DNA of 64,000 nt from Streptomyces sp. NBC_00654 (GCF_026341775.1 NZ_JAPEOB010000002.1:620001-684000), one strand, 5' to 3'; counted from the first letter of the stretch, positions 34,284-46,625 are shown. Translations and numbers: made by a program. Notes: generated from the letters alone by a model not told the origin.

Positions 34284-34358
34284 GCTCCAGGGCGGGCCCC
34301 GCGCCCCGGGCTCTCCTCGGCGCGGCCCGGCGAACAGCGATCTCCGAGGACCACGTTC

Positions 34359-35129
34359 ATGACACCCACCACTCCGGCCGTGCCGGTACGGACCGGCGCG
34401 CCCACCACCGCGGAACCCGGCATCCCACGACGCGCGGCCTGCGAATTCGCCCTTACCGGCATGCTGCTGTTCCTCGTCGTCACCGGCGTGCGCTGGCTCC
34501 TCGCACCCGACTCACCGATCGCCGTCCATGACATCCACGGCGCCCTCGCCATCCTGGGCGCCGCCGTCGGTGTGCTCCTCATGGCGTTCATGGCGTCCCC
34601 GCCCGGACGACGGTCCGGCGGACATCTCAATCCCGCCGTCACCGTCGCACTGTGGCGGCTCGGCGCCTTCCCGGCCCGCGCCGTCGTCCCGTACGTCATG
34701 GCCCAGCTGGCCGGTTCCGTCGCGGGAGCGGCGCTCGGCCGGCTTGTCTGGGGACCGGCCGTATCCCGCTTCCCGGTCGGCTACGCGACCGTCCGTGCCG
34801 ATCCCTCATGGCCCGCCGGCGCGGTGCTCACGGCGGAGACCGGAGTCCTCGTGCTGCTGACGATGATGCTGTCCGTCCTTCTGGCCCACCCGGCCGGCCG
34901 CAGGCTGCTCCCCTGTGCGGTGGGCCTCGCCACCGCGGTCATCATCGCGACGCTCGGCCCCGTCAGCGGCGGATCGGCCAATCCGGCACGGCAGTTCGGT
35001 CCGGCGCTCCTGGCCCAGGACCTCACCCATCTGTGGATCTACCTGCTCGGTCCGGTGCTCGGCGCGGTGCTGGGAGCGGCCCTGGTGGCGCCGGCCAGGT
35101 CCCGGACCGCACCGCGGCCCCGGCGCTGA
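34359..35129 (+). CDS. MIP-family aquaporin/glycerol channel
   Basis: A 256-aa membrane protein from ATG 34359 (GAGGA upstream). About six hydrophobic helices and two half-helix motifs are present: the first NPA (Asn91, 'HLNPAVTVAL') and the second NPA (Asn208, 'GSANPARQFGP'), the latter followed by the Arg of the selectivity filter. It therefore belongs to the aquaporin family; water versus glycerol cannot be decided from the visible motifs. N-terminal 25 residues are a short cytoplasmic extension. It is preceded by a terminator and so probably has its own promoter. Confidence 0.93.
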   Translation: MTPTTPAVPVRTGAPTTAEPGIPRRAACEFALTGMLLFLVVTGVRWLLAPDSPIAVHDIHGALAILGAAVGVLLMAFMASPPGRRSGGHLNPAVTVALWRLGAFPARAVVPYVMAQLAGSVAGAALGRLVWGPAVSRFPVGYATVRADPSWPAGAVLTAETGVLVLLTMMLSVLLAHPAGRRLLPCAVGLATAVIIATLGPVSGGSANPARQFGPALLAQDLTHLWIYLLGPVLGAVLGAALVAPARSRTAPRPRR

Positions 35130-35155
35130 CGGCCGGGAAGGTCACCGCTCCGCCA

Positions 35156-36121
35156 TCACGGCGGTCCCGATCGCCGGGCCCATGCCGGTGTCCAGATCTC
35201 GCCGTCGGGGCGGGCGGGGCAGGTGGCGACGAGGTGGGCGCGGAGGGCGGTGAGAGCGGGGTGCTGGTTGTCGGCGCGCCAGAGCAGTGAGTGCGGGTAG
35301 ACGGGGGTCGGGTCGCGCAGCGGGATGAGCCTCAGGTCGTGGCCGGCGGGCCAGACGAGCGGGGTCTGTTCGCTGACGAAGGTCGCCAGTGTGGCGGAGT
35401 CCGCGATCGTGTCGAGGAGGTGCTCGATACCGAAGTCGGGGCCGATCGGGTCGATGGTGAACCCGAACGTGGTGGCGAGTTCGTCGTAGTAGGCGGCCCA
35501 CTCGGTTCCGGGGCGGTTGCCGGGCATCCAGATCCGGCGCCCGGCGAGCCGGCCGAGGGCGACGGCGGGAGCCGAGGCGAACTCGTGGGCCGGACCGGTG
35601 AACAGGCGGAGGGGCTCGTCGAGGACCGGGGTGGACTCGATGCCTTCGGGCAGCTGTCGGCCGGGCATGGTCACGGCCCGGAAGGTCGCGTCGATCGTGC
35701 CGGACAGGATGGCGGCGACGGCCGCGTCCGAGTCGAGCAGGGTCACGACATCGAGCTCGACGTCGGGGTGCGCGCGGTGGAATCCGCGCAGCAGCCCCGC
35801 CACCGAGAGACGGCGGCCGATCACGTCGACCCGCAGTGCGCGGCTGCCTGGCCGTACGGAGGCGGCGGCCCGCTCCTCGGCCCGGAGCAGAGTGCGGGCA
35901 TGGGGCAGGAACGCCTGTCCGTCGATGGTGAGCCGGGCCCCGCGCGCGGTGCGGTGGAACAGCCGCACACCGAGGTCGGTCTCCAGCCCGGCGATGCGCT
36001 TGGAGACGGCCTGTGGAGTGATCGACAAGGCGACGGCGGCTTCCTGGAACTGCTCCGCGTCGACGGCGGTGACGAAGGTGCGCACAGCGGTGAGGTCCAC
36101 GCCGACATCATAGGTACTCAA
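35156..36121 (-). CDS. LysR-family transcriptional regulator
   Basis: A 321-aa LysR protein. The N-terminal HTH is clear: 'VDLTAVRTFVTAVDAEQFQEAAVALSITPQAVSKRIAGLE', followed by the linker helix and a periplasmic-binding-like effector domain ('LRVDVIGRRLSVAGLLRGFH', 'GTIDATFRAVTMPG'). The upstream gap shared with the divergent polymerase gene contains a CAACCA/TGGTTG inverted repeat (36119-36124 and 36148-36153) and a nearby AATC/GATT pair, possible binding sites. The target is unknown; a polymerase gene would be an unusual target, so it may act elsewhere. Confidence 0.9.
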   Translation of the reverse strand: MSTYDVGVDLTAVRTFVTAVDAEQFQEAAVALSITPQAVSKRIAGLETDLGVRLFHRTARGARLTIDGQAFLPHARTLLRAEERAAASVRPGSRALRVDVIGRRLSVAGLLRGFHRAHPDVELDVVTLLDSDAAVAAILSGTIDATFRAVTMPGRQLPEGIESTPVLDEPLRLFTGPAHEFASAPAVALGRLAGRRIWMPGNRPGTEWAAYYDELATTFGFTIDPIGPDFGIEHLLDTIADSATLATFVSEQTPLVWPAGHDLRLIPLRDPTPVYPHSLLWRADNQHPALTALRAHLVATCPARPDGEIWTPAWARRSGPP

Positions 36122-36277
36122 CCAATCGTTGATTGATCGCGGTCACATGGTTGTTTGATTCCCACTCTCCCGGCTCGCTTTGATGTCTCCGGTCAACGTC
36201 TGGTTTCGCAGCGGCGCGGCAGCGGGGGACCCGGCCGCCGCATCCGCCGATGCGCTCGCCCCGGAGGTGTCCCACCC

Positions 36278-39874
<3,597 letters not shown>

Positions 39875-39878
39875 TGCC

Positions 39879-39911
39879 GGGGAGGCCTCACAGCGCCTTG
39901 AAGGCCTCCCC
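39879..39911. terminator. Hairpin between convergent dnaE and aminotransferase genes
   Basis: A perfect 10-bp stem (GGGGAGGCCT / AGGCCTCCCC) with a 13-nt loop starts just after the dnaE stop and overlaps the 3' end of the aminotransferase gene. Confidence 0.55.
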
Positions 39912-41219
39912 GACCGCCCGGCAGGTGGCGTCGAGGTCGTCGTCCGACACGGTGGCGGGCACGAACCAGCAGGCCATGCCGTAGGCGTTGGTGTGCACAC
40001 CGCGTTTGAGCAGCTCGTGGCGGAAGGCGTCGTAGCGGGGCTGGTCGGCCCGCAGCAGGTCCCGGTACTGGCGGGTGGGTGTGCCGTCCGGGGAGAAGAC
40101 CACCTGGAACATGGCTCCGACGCCCTGTACCGCGCAGGGGACGCCTTCGTCATGAGCCGCGCGCCGCACGGTTTCCATCACGCGGCGGCCGGTCTCGTCG
40201 ATCCGTTTGGTGACGGCGGGATCGTTCAGGGCACGCAGCGTCACCAGGGCGGCCGTGGCACACAGCGGTGACGCGTTGTAGGTCCCGCCGTGCTTCACCC
40301 GCGCCCGCGCCAGCGGCTCCATCACCTCGCGGCGCCCGGCGAAGGCGGCGATCGGGAGCCCGCCGCCCAGCGCCTTGGAGAACACCGCGAGGTCGGGGAC
40401 CACCCCGAAGAGGGTCTGCGCTCCCCCGGGGCCCGTCCGGAATCCGGTGCACACCTCGTCGAAGATCAGCACGATCCGGCGGGCGGTGCACTCCTCGCGC
40501 AGCAGGTCCAGGAATCCCGGATCGGGCATGGTGCAGGCGTTGTTGGCCACGATGGGTTCGCAGATGACGGCGGCGAGTTCGGGATGGGCGTCGAGGACGT
40601 CCCGCAGTGCGGCGGGGTCGTTCCAGGGGCAGACCACCACATCGTCCACGACTCCGGCCGGAATGCCGGGCGAGTGGGGCACGGGGTGCGGAGTGCCGTA
40701 GGGCCCGGCTTCGGCGACGGTGGGACGGTTGGAGATGGCGAGGGTGTCGGACCAGCCGTGGTAGTGGCCCTCGAACTTCAGGATCCTGGACCGTCCGGTG
40801 TACCCGCGTGCCGCGCGCACCGCGCCCTGTACCGCTTCGCTGCCCGAGTTCGCGAAGCGGACCAGATCCGCGCAGGGCACCATCCGGCAGATCAGTTCGG
40901 CCAGTTCGACCTCGGGAACGTTGCAGGTGCCGAACATCGTGCCGCTGTGCAGTACGTCGGTGAGGGCGTCGGTGAGGAGCGGAGAGGCGTGCCCCAGGAT
41001 GGCGCTGCCGTAGGAGATGAGGTAGTCGATGTACTCGTTGCCGTCGACGTCCCGGATGCGGGAGCCCGACCCGCTGTGCATGTAGAGCGGATAGGGGTGC
41101 GGTCCGGTCGAGGTCAGGCGGGCGGAGGAACTGATACCGCCGGCCAGGGACGCCTGCGCCCGCTCGAACCAGGATCGGCTGCCGTCGGTTCCGCCCAGCG
41201 CCGGGAAAGCGTCATTCAT
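39888..41219 (-). CDS. HemL-like class III PLP aminotransferase/aminomutase
   Basis: A 443-aa protein from ATG 41219 (AGGAG 5 nt upstream). The fold-type I PLP signature is visible: 'RFANSGSEAVQGAVRAARG', 'GHYHGWSD', 'LIFDEVCTGFRTG' and the Schiff-base lysine in 'VFSKALGGGLPI' (about residue 280). The whole pattern is that of glutamate-1-semialdehyde 2,1-aminomutase, but natural-product clusters use close relatives for amino-acid tailoring. A second copy of hemL is expected elsewhere for tetrapyrroles. Neighbours (SDR, dioxygenase) suggest a biosynthetic role. Confidence 0.9.
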   Translation of the reverse strand: MNDAFPALGGTDGSRSWFERAQASLAGGISSSARLTSTGPHPYPLYMHSGSGSRIRDVDGNEYIDYLISYGSAILGHASPLLTDALTDVLHSGTMFGTCNVPEVELAELICRMVPCADLVRFANSGSEAVQGAVRAARGYTGRSRILKFEGHYHGWSDTLAISNRPTVAEAGPYGTPHPVPHSPGIPAGVVDDVVVCPWNDPAALRDVLDAHPELAAVICEPIVANNACTMPDPGFLDLLREECTARRIVLIFDEVCTGFRTGPGGAQTLFGVVPDLAVFSKALGGGLPIAAFAGRREVMEPLARARVKHGGTYNASPLCATAALVTLRALNDPAVTKRIDETGRRVMETVRRAAHDEGVPCAVQGVGAMFQVVFSPDGTPTRQYRDLLRADQPRYDAFRHELLKRGVHTNAYGMACWFVPATVSDDDLDATCRAVGEAFKAL

Positions 41220-41309
41220 CGCTGCTCCTGTTTGGATGGGAAAGCCGTGGGACACGCTCCGGGAGCCATGCGTGGAGACGGTGGCTCACGGAAAGAGGGT
41301 GTGTGCGAC
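41220..41309. promoter_or_regulatory. Divergent promoter region
   Basis: This 90-bp gap separates the aminotransferase gene (minus) and the SDR gene (plus) and must hold both promoters. No clear operator is visible. Confidence 0.4.
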
Positions 41310-42059
41310 ATGACGGTGAGAACGGCGATAGTCACGGGGGCCGGGAGCGGCGTCGGGCGGGCCTGCGCGCTGGGGCTGCTGGCCGACGGCTGGACGGTCG
41401 TACTCACCGGCCGCCGGGCCGCCGCCCTGGCGGAGACGGCCGCCCTCGCGCCCGAGCGGGACCGGGAGCGCGCTGTCGCGGTCCGCGCCGACATCACCGA
41501 CCCGGCGGCCGTCGATGACCTGTTCGCCGCGGTGGAGGGCCGGTTCGGCCGGCTCGACCTGCTGTTCAACAACGCCGCCGACACCATGCCGTACACCGCG
41601 ACCGAGGAGGTGAGCGCCGAGGACTGGCACCGCGTCATGGACTCCATCGCCACCGGTACCTTCCTCTGTTCCCGGGCCGCGTTCCGGATGATGAAGGCGC
41701 AGTCCCCGCGCGGCGGCCGGATCATCAACAACGGTGCCCCTTCCGCCCAGGCTCCCCGGCCCGACTCGATCGCCTTCACCGCCGCCAAGCACGCGGTGGC
41801 CGGACTGACGCGTTCGCTCTCCCTCGACGGCCGCCGGCACGACATCTCCTGCGGCCAGATCGACATCGGGAATGTGACCCCGCAGGACCGGCCGCAGCCC
41901 GCCGTACGCCAGGCGGACGGCTCGGTCCGATCCGAGCCGACCATGGATATGCGCCATGTCGTCGACATGGTCCGTGCCATGGCCGCACTACCCGCCGGGG
42001 TGAACATTCAGTCCGTCCTGGTCATGCCGAGCTCCATGCCGTACGTCGGCCGGGGATAG
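41310..42059 (+). CDS. SDR-family protein with Phe in place of catalytic Tyr
   Basis: A 249-aa short-chain dehydrogenase-type protein from ATG 41310. The cofactor loop 'TGAGSGVG' (10-17) and 'NNAA' (87-90) are intact, with Arg35/36 suggesting NADP preference. At the active site, 'SIAFTAAKHA' has Phe156 where YxxxK enzymes have Tyr; Lys160 and Ser145 are kept. Related SDRs have 'YTATKHA' here. The change should weaken ordinary redox catalysis. It may be a modified enzyme or act without proton transfer. Its 3' end overlaps the minus-strand gene at 41988 by 72 bp. Confidence 0.87.
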   Translation: MTVRTAIVTGAGSGVGRACALGLLADGWTVVLTGRRAAALAETAALAPERDRERAVAVRADITDPAAVDDLFAAVEGRFGRLDLLFNNAADTMPYTATEEVSAEDWHRVMDSIATGTFLCSRAAFRMMKAQSPRGGRIINNGAPSAQAPRPDSIAFTAAKHAVAGLTRSLSLDGRRHDISCGQIDIGNVTPQDRPQPAVRQADGSVRSEPTMDMRHVVDMVRAMAALPAGVNIQSVLVMPSSMPYVGRG

Positions 42060-42572
42060 CCCCGCGACATACGCCTTCACCCATCGGCCCGGGACCAGCT
42101 GCCCGGCCCGCTGCCAGGCCAGCATCCGGTGGAGGCCGTCCAGATGGATCAGCCCCTCGCGCACCGTCAGCTCTTCGTAGTCCGCCCCGGGCACCGCTCC
42201 GGTGCTGAGGAAGAGTGCCCGGGGCGGGGCGTGGATCTGGCGTGCCAGCTTGAGTCCGCACAGCGGATTGGTACGGGCGTACGACGGCCCCAGCGCGGCG
42301 AGCCGGGACGCCGCCGCGGCCACGGTGAGTCCGGTCCTCGGGATCAGCTCGACATCGCCGTCCTCCCCCAGGTGCCACGGCAGGACGACATCGAGCACTT
42401 CGGTGCCCTCCAGCAGCACCTCGTGCCAGCGCCCGCCCAGGGCCGACTGCGCGTTACGGATATGGGTTTCGGCCTCGTCGTTGGAGTTGGCCTCGTCGTT
42501 CCGGTCGTACGGGTGTTCCTGGCCGAAACGCCTCATGAGCGCGTCGAACGTGACGGCTTCCAGCACCTTCAT
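41988..42572 (-). CDS. DUF6309-like protein
   Basis: A 194-aa protein starting 'MKVLEAVTFDALMRRFGQEH'. Conserved-looking segments include 'VLPWHLGEDGDVELIPRTGL' and 'REGLIHLDGLHRMLAWQ', the latter like the DGxHR motif of ParB/sulfiredoxin-type folds. I recall it as DUF6309, found in biosynthetic clusters. Its ATG overlaps the dioxygenase stop (ATGA), so the two are co-translated. The 3' end overlaps the convergent SDR gene. Function unknown. Confidence 0.72.
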   Translation of the reverse strand: MKVLEAVTFDALMRRFGQEHPYDRNDEANSNDEAETHIRNAQSALGGRWHEVLLEGTEVLDVVLPWHLGEDGDVELIPRTGLTVAAAASRLAALGPSYARTNPLCGLKLARQIHAPPRALFLSTGAVPGADYEELTVREGLIHLDGLHRMLAWQRAGQLVPGRWVKAYVAGLSPADVRHGARHDQDGLNVHPGG

Positions 42573-43378
42573 GCCGGTGTTCCCCTGCCTGTGCGGACAT
42601 ATTCGCTGAAATGCCGGTCGGAGAAGAGCTCCGGCCAGCGTCCGTGGCCCAGCCCCCGGTCCCGGCCCGCGGCCAGCACCCTGCGCCAGTACGGCTTGAC
42701 CGGGGGCCACAGCGTGCCCGTCCGGCAGTACGACGCGTCGATCATGTACCGGGGGCCCCCGCCCGTCGCCGGACCGGTCGCGGCGCGCCGGGTGTGGAAC
42801 AGCGCGGAGTGCAGCAGCACGGTGGAGCCCGGCGGAAGCTCGTCGATGAGCACTTCGCCCGGCTGCCAGGCCGTGCCGAGGTGGTTCCAGGCGTCCTTCT
42901 CGGTCACCTGCCCATGCGATCCGGGCATGACGGCGAGGGAGCCCATGGCGGGCGTGAGCCCGCCGATGTAGTGCAGAGCGTGGATCATGGGGTGGTCGCG
43001 GTCCCGCTGTGGGCGCTGTTCGTAGTCGTGGTGCCAGTTCTTGCCGCTGCCGCCGGGCGGACGGCGGTCGCTGTGCAGGTGATGGAAGACGAAGTCGGCC
43101 CCCAGCAGGCGGTCGTCACCGAGCAGTTCCAGCAGCGGGGTGCAGGAGGCGAGTTCCCCGTGCGCCTCCATCTCCAACTCCACCGTCGACGGCGGGGCGC
43201 ATTCCCCCGGCCGCAGGCACGCGTCGATGGATATCTGCCGCAGGCCCGTGTCGACCCACCGGTCGACCTCGGGCGCGAGCCGCCCGACCAGACCGGGAGG
43301 AAGGAATCCGGGCAGTACCAGGTAGCCGCTCTTGTCGAAGTTCTCCAGCTGCGCATCCAGGTCCATGAAGCCGATCAC
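42569..43378 (-). CDS. Phytanoyl-CoA dioxygenase-type Fe(II)/2-oxoglutarate oxygenase
   Basis: A 269-aa PhyH-family protein. The iron ligands are His116 and Asp118 in 'NWHHDYE' and the distal His195 in 'LLHSALFHTRR', with an Arg downstream for 2-oxoglutarate. The N terminus 'ENFDKSGYLVLPGFLPPGLV' is typical for the family. It hydroxylates small molecules; in actinomycetes often amino acids or natural-product intermediates. It is co-translated with the DUF6309-like gene and lies in a small cluster with a HemL-like enzyme and an SDR. GTG 43378 is the chosen start; ATG 43366 is possible. Confidence 0.88.
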   Translation of the reverse strand: MIGFMDLDAQLENFDKSGYLVLPGFLPPGLVGRLAPEVDRWVDTGLRQISIDACLRPGECAPPSTVELEMEAHGELASCTPLLELLGDDRLLGADFVFHHLHSDRRPPGGSGKNWHHDYEQRPQRDRDHPMIHALHYIGGLTPAMGSLAVMPGSHGQVTEKDAWNHLGTAWQPGEVLIDELPPGSTVLLHSALFHTRRAATGPATGGGPRYMIDASYCRTGTLWPPVKPYWRRVLAAGRDRGLGHGRWPELFSDRHFSEYVRTGRGTPA

Positions 43379-43536
43379 GCGAGGAACCCCCCAGTATTCA
43401 CCGAGCTGCCGAGAGAAATACCGTCGAACGTCCGGTGCTTTCTATCCCACTGGTCTACAGGGCACTCCTGAACAACTGACAATGGCCAAACGCCAGTACC
43501 TTGGCCGGAACCGGGCAGCCCCGCGCCGCGGACTCC

Positions 43537-43752
43537 TCACCTTCCAGGAGGCTTCAGGCTGTTGAGAAGGGCTCGGAGCACCGCGAGGCGGTGGGCGCGG
43601 AGCCGGTCGGCCGCCTTCGAGCCGGCTGTCGGACGAAGAGCCTCGCGGGTCGCGCGGATGGTCAGCACACCGAGGATCAGCCGGACAGCCGGGCCGCTGA
43701 CCGCGGCGGCCACCAGCAGCCATGCCGCTCCGCTCATGCCTGTCGGGAGCAT
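43537..43752 (-). CDS. Small hypothetical protein with one membrane-like segment
   Basis: A 71-aa protein supported by GGAGGTG 9 nt before the ATG. Residues 8-30 ('AAWLLVAAAVSGPAVRLILGVL') are hydrophobic enough for a membrane helix, followed by a basic helical tail. No family recognised. It lies alone between the PhyH gene and the gene at 43907. Confidence 0.55.
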   Translation of the reverse strand: MLPTGMSGAAWLLVAAAVSGPAVRLILGVLTIRATREALRPTAGSKAADRLRAHRLAVLRALLNSLKPPGR

Positions 43753-43906
43753 CGTCGATCACACCTCCGCCATTCGGGAGGACCCTGTCTAGCGCGATCG
43801 TCCGACGGTGCGCAGCCCCGCAGGCGCGCGGTAGCGGCCCGCGCGGTGACACCTCCGCGCAGCCGCGCGCCTTCCGGCGGAACGCGGCCCGGGGAAGGAT
43901 GCGGGC

Positions 43907-44797
43907 ATGGCAAACGCGAACGAGCCGCGCACTCCCTGGGTCAAGGGGCCGAAGCGCGAGCTTCCCTTCCCCTACGACCGGGACCTCTCCGGGGTGCTGC
44001 GGCATCTCAACCGTCGTACCCGCACGTTCCGTTCCCGGCTGGCGAACGACCCGGTCACGGCCGCGTATCTGGCGGCCGGTATGCGTCTGCTGGGGCAGCA
44101 CCTCGGCCCCGGATCCCCGGGGCGGGCGCAGGGGGAGCGTCCGTTTCTCAGCTTTCTCTCCCAGCGCGCGATCGCCGCCGAGGTCGCCAACAACCCTCGC
44201 CCGTTTCCCCGGCAGGGCACCGTCGCGATGCTGCGGGACCGCTGGAGCGCGCAGTCGGCGTACGTCGCCGATCTGATCAACTTCGCGGTGTGGCGGGAGA
44301 ATTACCGGCCCGAGTACCGCGAGCAGCGTGCCGCGAACACCAGGAAGCTGGTGAACGGGCCGGACTTCGTGCGCGCGGTGCACGAGACGGCGTACCGGCA
44401 CACCGCCGATGGTGCCGCCATGCCGTCCGTACGGCTCGGCCTGGCCCTCATGACCTCGGCCGAGGGCGACGAGGAGATCGCGCAGGCCGTCTCCGCCATG
44501 TACGAGGACTATCTCGGTTCATGGAAGGAGCTGTACAGCGCCGTGATGCGGGAGCGCGGCCTGCGGCTGCGCCCGGGGCTCACCCTCGACGACCTGGCCA
44601 ACGCCCTCTCCGCGACGACGGACGGAATGACGCTGCGCGCCATCGGTGACCCCGCTTCCGGTGTCGTCGACCACGCGAACCGCCGCTCCCTCATGGGTAC
44701 GGTCGCTCTCGCCGTGATCCACGCGTTCCTCGAACCGGACGAGGACGCGAGCGGTCTCACACTGGAACAGGCGGTCTCGATGAGATTCGACACCTGA
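43907..44797 (+). CDS. Hypothetical mostly helical protein, TetR-C-like second half
   Basis: A 296-aa protein starting at ATG 43907. Nearly all predicted helices: 'FLSFLSQRAIAAEVANN', 'LINFAVWRENYRPEYREQ'. The segment 'YEDYLGSWKELYSAVMRERG' to 'LDDLANALSATTDGMTLRA' resembles a TetR ligand-binding domain, but no certain HTH is seen at the N terminus. It could be a regulator with a divergent DNA-binding part. A terminator hairpin follows at 44793-44813, shared with the convergent TetR gene. Confidence 0.72.
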   Translation: MANANEPRTPWVKGPKRELPFPYDRDLSGVLRHLNRRTRTFRSRLANDPVTAAYLAAGMRLLGQHLGPGSPGRAQGERPFLSFLSQRAIAAEVANNPRPFPRQGTVAMLRDRWSAQSAYVADLINFAVWRENYRPEYREQRAANTRKLVNGPDFVRAVHETAYRHTADGAAMPSVRLGLALMTSAEGDEEIAQAVSAMYEDYLGSWKELYSAVMRERGLRLRPGLTLDDLANALSATTDGMTLRAIGDPASGVVDHANRRSLMGTVALAVIHAFLEPDEDASGLTLEQAVSMRFDT

Positions 44798-44813
44798 CCC
44801 GGCACGGGTCAGG
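44793..44813. terminator. Hairpin between convergent genes
   Basis: An 8-bp perfect stem (CCTGACCC / GGGTCAGG) with loop GGCAC overlaps the stop of the gene at 43907 and the end of the TetR gene at 44809. Confidence 0.55.
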
Positions 44814-45420
44814 CCGGGGAGGCCGGACCGCCCCCGTGTGCGCCCAGCCCGTCCAGGACCAGATCGGCCAGCGCACGCGGCAGATCCTCGTCCAGCGGCT
44901 CACGGGTCAGCAGCGCCCTGCTGTGAAGGGGGGCGATCAGCGCTTCGAGGGCCACGCGTGGATTCGTCCCCGCGCGGAGTTCACCGCGTGCGATGCCGCG
45001 TTCCACCATCGCACCGGCCAGCTCCAGCCTCGACCGCCAGAACTCCTCGCGGGCCGCGGCCAGTTCGGGGTCGTCCACGGTGATCACAGCGGCACGGGCG
45101 AGCGCTCCGCCCAACGGGCTGTTGAGGTAGTCCACCACCAGGGCGGCGAAGGCGTACAGGTCCTCACGCACCGAACCCGTGTCCGGCACCGGGATGCGGC
45201 GGTCACTGACGGCGAGCAGCGCGTCGGTGATCAGGTTCTCGCGGGTGCGCCAGCGACGGTAGACGGACGTCTCGTTCACTTCGGCCCTCGCGGCGACGTC
45301 GGCGAAGCTGAATCCGGTCACCCCGTTCTCCACCAACGCCTCGACAGCCGCGTCCAGCACGGCCTGGCGCACGCGCGCCCCCCGGCCGCCGGGACGGCGC
45401 CGGATTTCGCCCTCGGTCAT
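44809..45420 (-). CDS. TetR-family transcriptional regulator
   Basis: A 203-aa protein from 'MTEGEIRRRPGGRGARVRQA' (GGAG 8 nt upstream). The HTH is 'FSFADVAARAEVNETSVYRRWRTRENLI'. The C-terminal domain 'LAAAREEFWRSRLELAGAMVERGIARGELR' resembles TetR_C_16/33-type effector domains. It is divergent from an alpha/beta-hydrolase gene at 45546; several inverted repeats lie between them. Likely function: repressor of the hydrolase and of itself. Confidence 0.92.
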   Translation of the reverse strand: MTEGEIRRRPGGRGARVRQAVLDAAVEALVENGVTGFSFADVAARAEVNETSVYRRWRTRENLITDALLAVSDRRIPVPDTGSVREDLYAFAALVVDYLNSPLGGALARAAVITVDDPELAAAREEFWRSRLELAGAMVERGIARGELRAGTNPRVALEALIAPLHSRALLTREPLDEDLPRALADLVLDGLGAHGGGPASPA

Positions 45421-45457
45421 GTACATCACTCCTCGCACCCATACTAACGCCGGTCTT

Positions 45458-45510
45458 CTTGCTTTTATCGCCGAAGTGATCCATGGTGCTTAAAGCAAGT
45501 TTTCTCACTT
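45458..45510. promoter_or_regulatory. Probable TetR operator region
   Basis: CTTGCTTT (45458-45465) and AAAGCAAG (45492-45499) form a perfect 8-bp inverted repeat; AAGTGA (45474-45479) and TCACTT (45505-45510) form an interleaved 6-bp pair, and TGCTTAAAGCA is itself palindromic. They lie in the gap between the divergent TetR and hydrolase genes. Confidence 0.55.
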
Positions 45511-45545
45511 TTAGCGTCACCGAGGGTGACGCGTAAGGAGTCGAC

Positions 45546-46601
45546 ATGTCGTACGTATGGCCTCTGGACCCCCGTGACCTGTTCGTCGAGCGGTACCCGC
45601 AGATGCTCGGCTTCGGACTGCCCGCCGAGGACGTCGACGCGGCCCGTGCCGCGATCGTGGCCATGTGGCCGGACGCGCCGGGCGGCTGGGTCCACGAGTG
45701 GACGCGGCTCGCCGACCGCTACGCCGCCGCCGGCCGCCACGACCTGGCGGTGCTCGCCCACGGCTGGGCGAAGTTCCCCACCCTGGCCGACGAGCCCAAG
45801 CGCACGGCGCTGGCCCGGCAGGCCGAGCAGTACGAGCTCTCCGCGCCCGGCTTCCCGGTGGACTTCGAGCGGCGTATCCTCACCGTCCCGCACCGGGGCG
45901 GCACGGCGCGGGTGGCGATCCACATCCTGGCGGTGCCCGGTCTGCCCGCCGACGCCCCCGTCACCCTCGCGAGCGGCGGGGTGGACTCCTGGAAGATGGA
46001 CCTCCACCCGCTGTGGGTCCAGCTCGCCCAGCTCTCACGGACCCGGGTCATCACGTTCGACCTCGCGGGAACGGGCGAGACCAGCCACATCCCCATGACT
46101 CCCGACGGTGGCACCGAGATCATCGAGGGGGTGATCGCCGAGGCCCGCAGGATCAGCGACGGCAAGGTGGCGCACTTCGGGATCTCCATGGGCGGCTACT
46201 ACTCCGCCCGCACCGGACTCACCGGCGCGGTGGACGCCTCCATCGTCCTGGGCGGGCCGGTGGAAGCGGCGTTCGCGCCCGGCCGCGGATTCGCGTACGG
46301 CATGGAGGGAATCGTCGGCAACGCGCTCGGCTTCAACCGCCCCCCGACCCCCGACGAGCAGAGCGACGCGTTCTCCCGGTTCGACCTGCGCCCGCTGCTC
46401 GACCAGGACACCCAGGTGCCCATGCTCGTGATCAACGGGGCCGACGACGTGCACATCCCCCAGCAGGACACACTCGTCTTCAGGAACCGCCGGGACACCC
46501 GGGTCGAACTCGTCCCCGGCACCGGCCACTGCGCCATCTCCAAGCTGCCCGAGGTGCTGCCCGTCATCGTCGACTGGCTCAAGCAGACCCTGAACGGCTG
46601 A
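45546..46601 (+). CDS. FrsA-like alpha/beta hydrolase
   Basis: A 351-aa protein with a helical N-terminal cap region (1-110) and an alpha/beta-hydrolase domain. The nucleophile elbow is 'HFGISMGGYYS' (Ser about 214), an acid is likely in 'INGADDVHIP' and the catalytic His in 'VPGTGHCAISK'. The arrangement resembles FrsA/DUF1100-type hydrolases. The substrate is unknown. It is probably repressed by the divergent TetR protein. A very strong hairpin follows its stop. Confidence 0.86.
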   Translation: MSYVWPLDPRDLFVERYPQMLGFGLPAEDVDAARAAIVAMWPDAPGGWVHEWTRLADRYAAAGRHDLAVLAHGWAKFPTLADEPKRTALARQAEQYELSAPGFPVDFERRILTVPHRGGTARVAIHILAVPGLPADAPVTLASGGVDSWKMDLHPLWVQLAQLSRTRVITFDLAGTGETSHIPMTPDGGTEIIEGVIAEARRISDGKVAHFGISMGGYYSARTGLTGAVDASIVLGGPVEAAFAPGRGFAYGMEGIVGNALGFNRPPTPDEQSDAFSRFDLRPLLDQDTQVPMLVINGADDVHIPQQDTLVFRNRRDTRVELVPGTGHCAISKLPEVLPVIVDWLKQTLNG

Positions 46602-46625
46602 CCCGCCCCTCACCCACCCGTTCCC

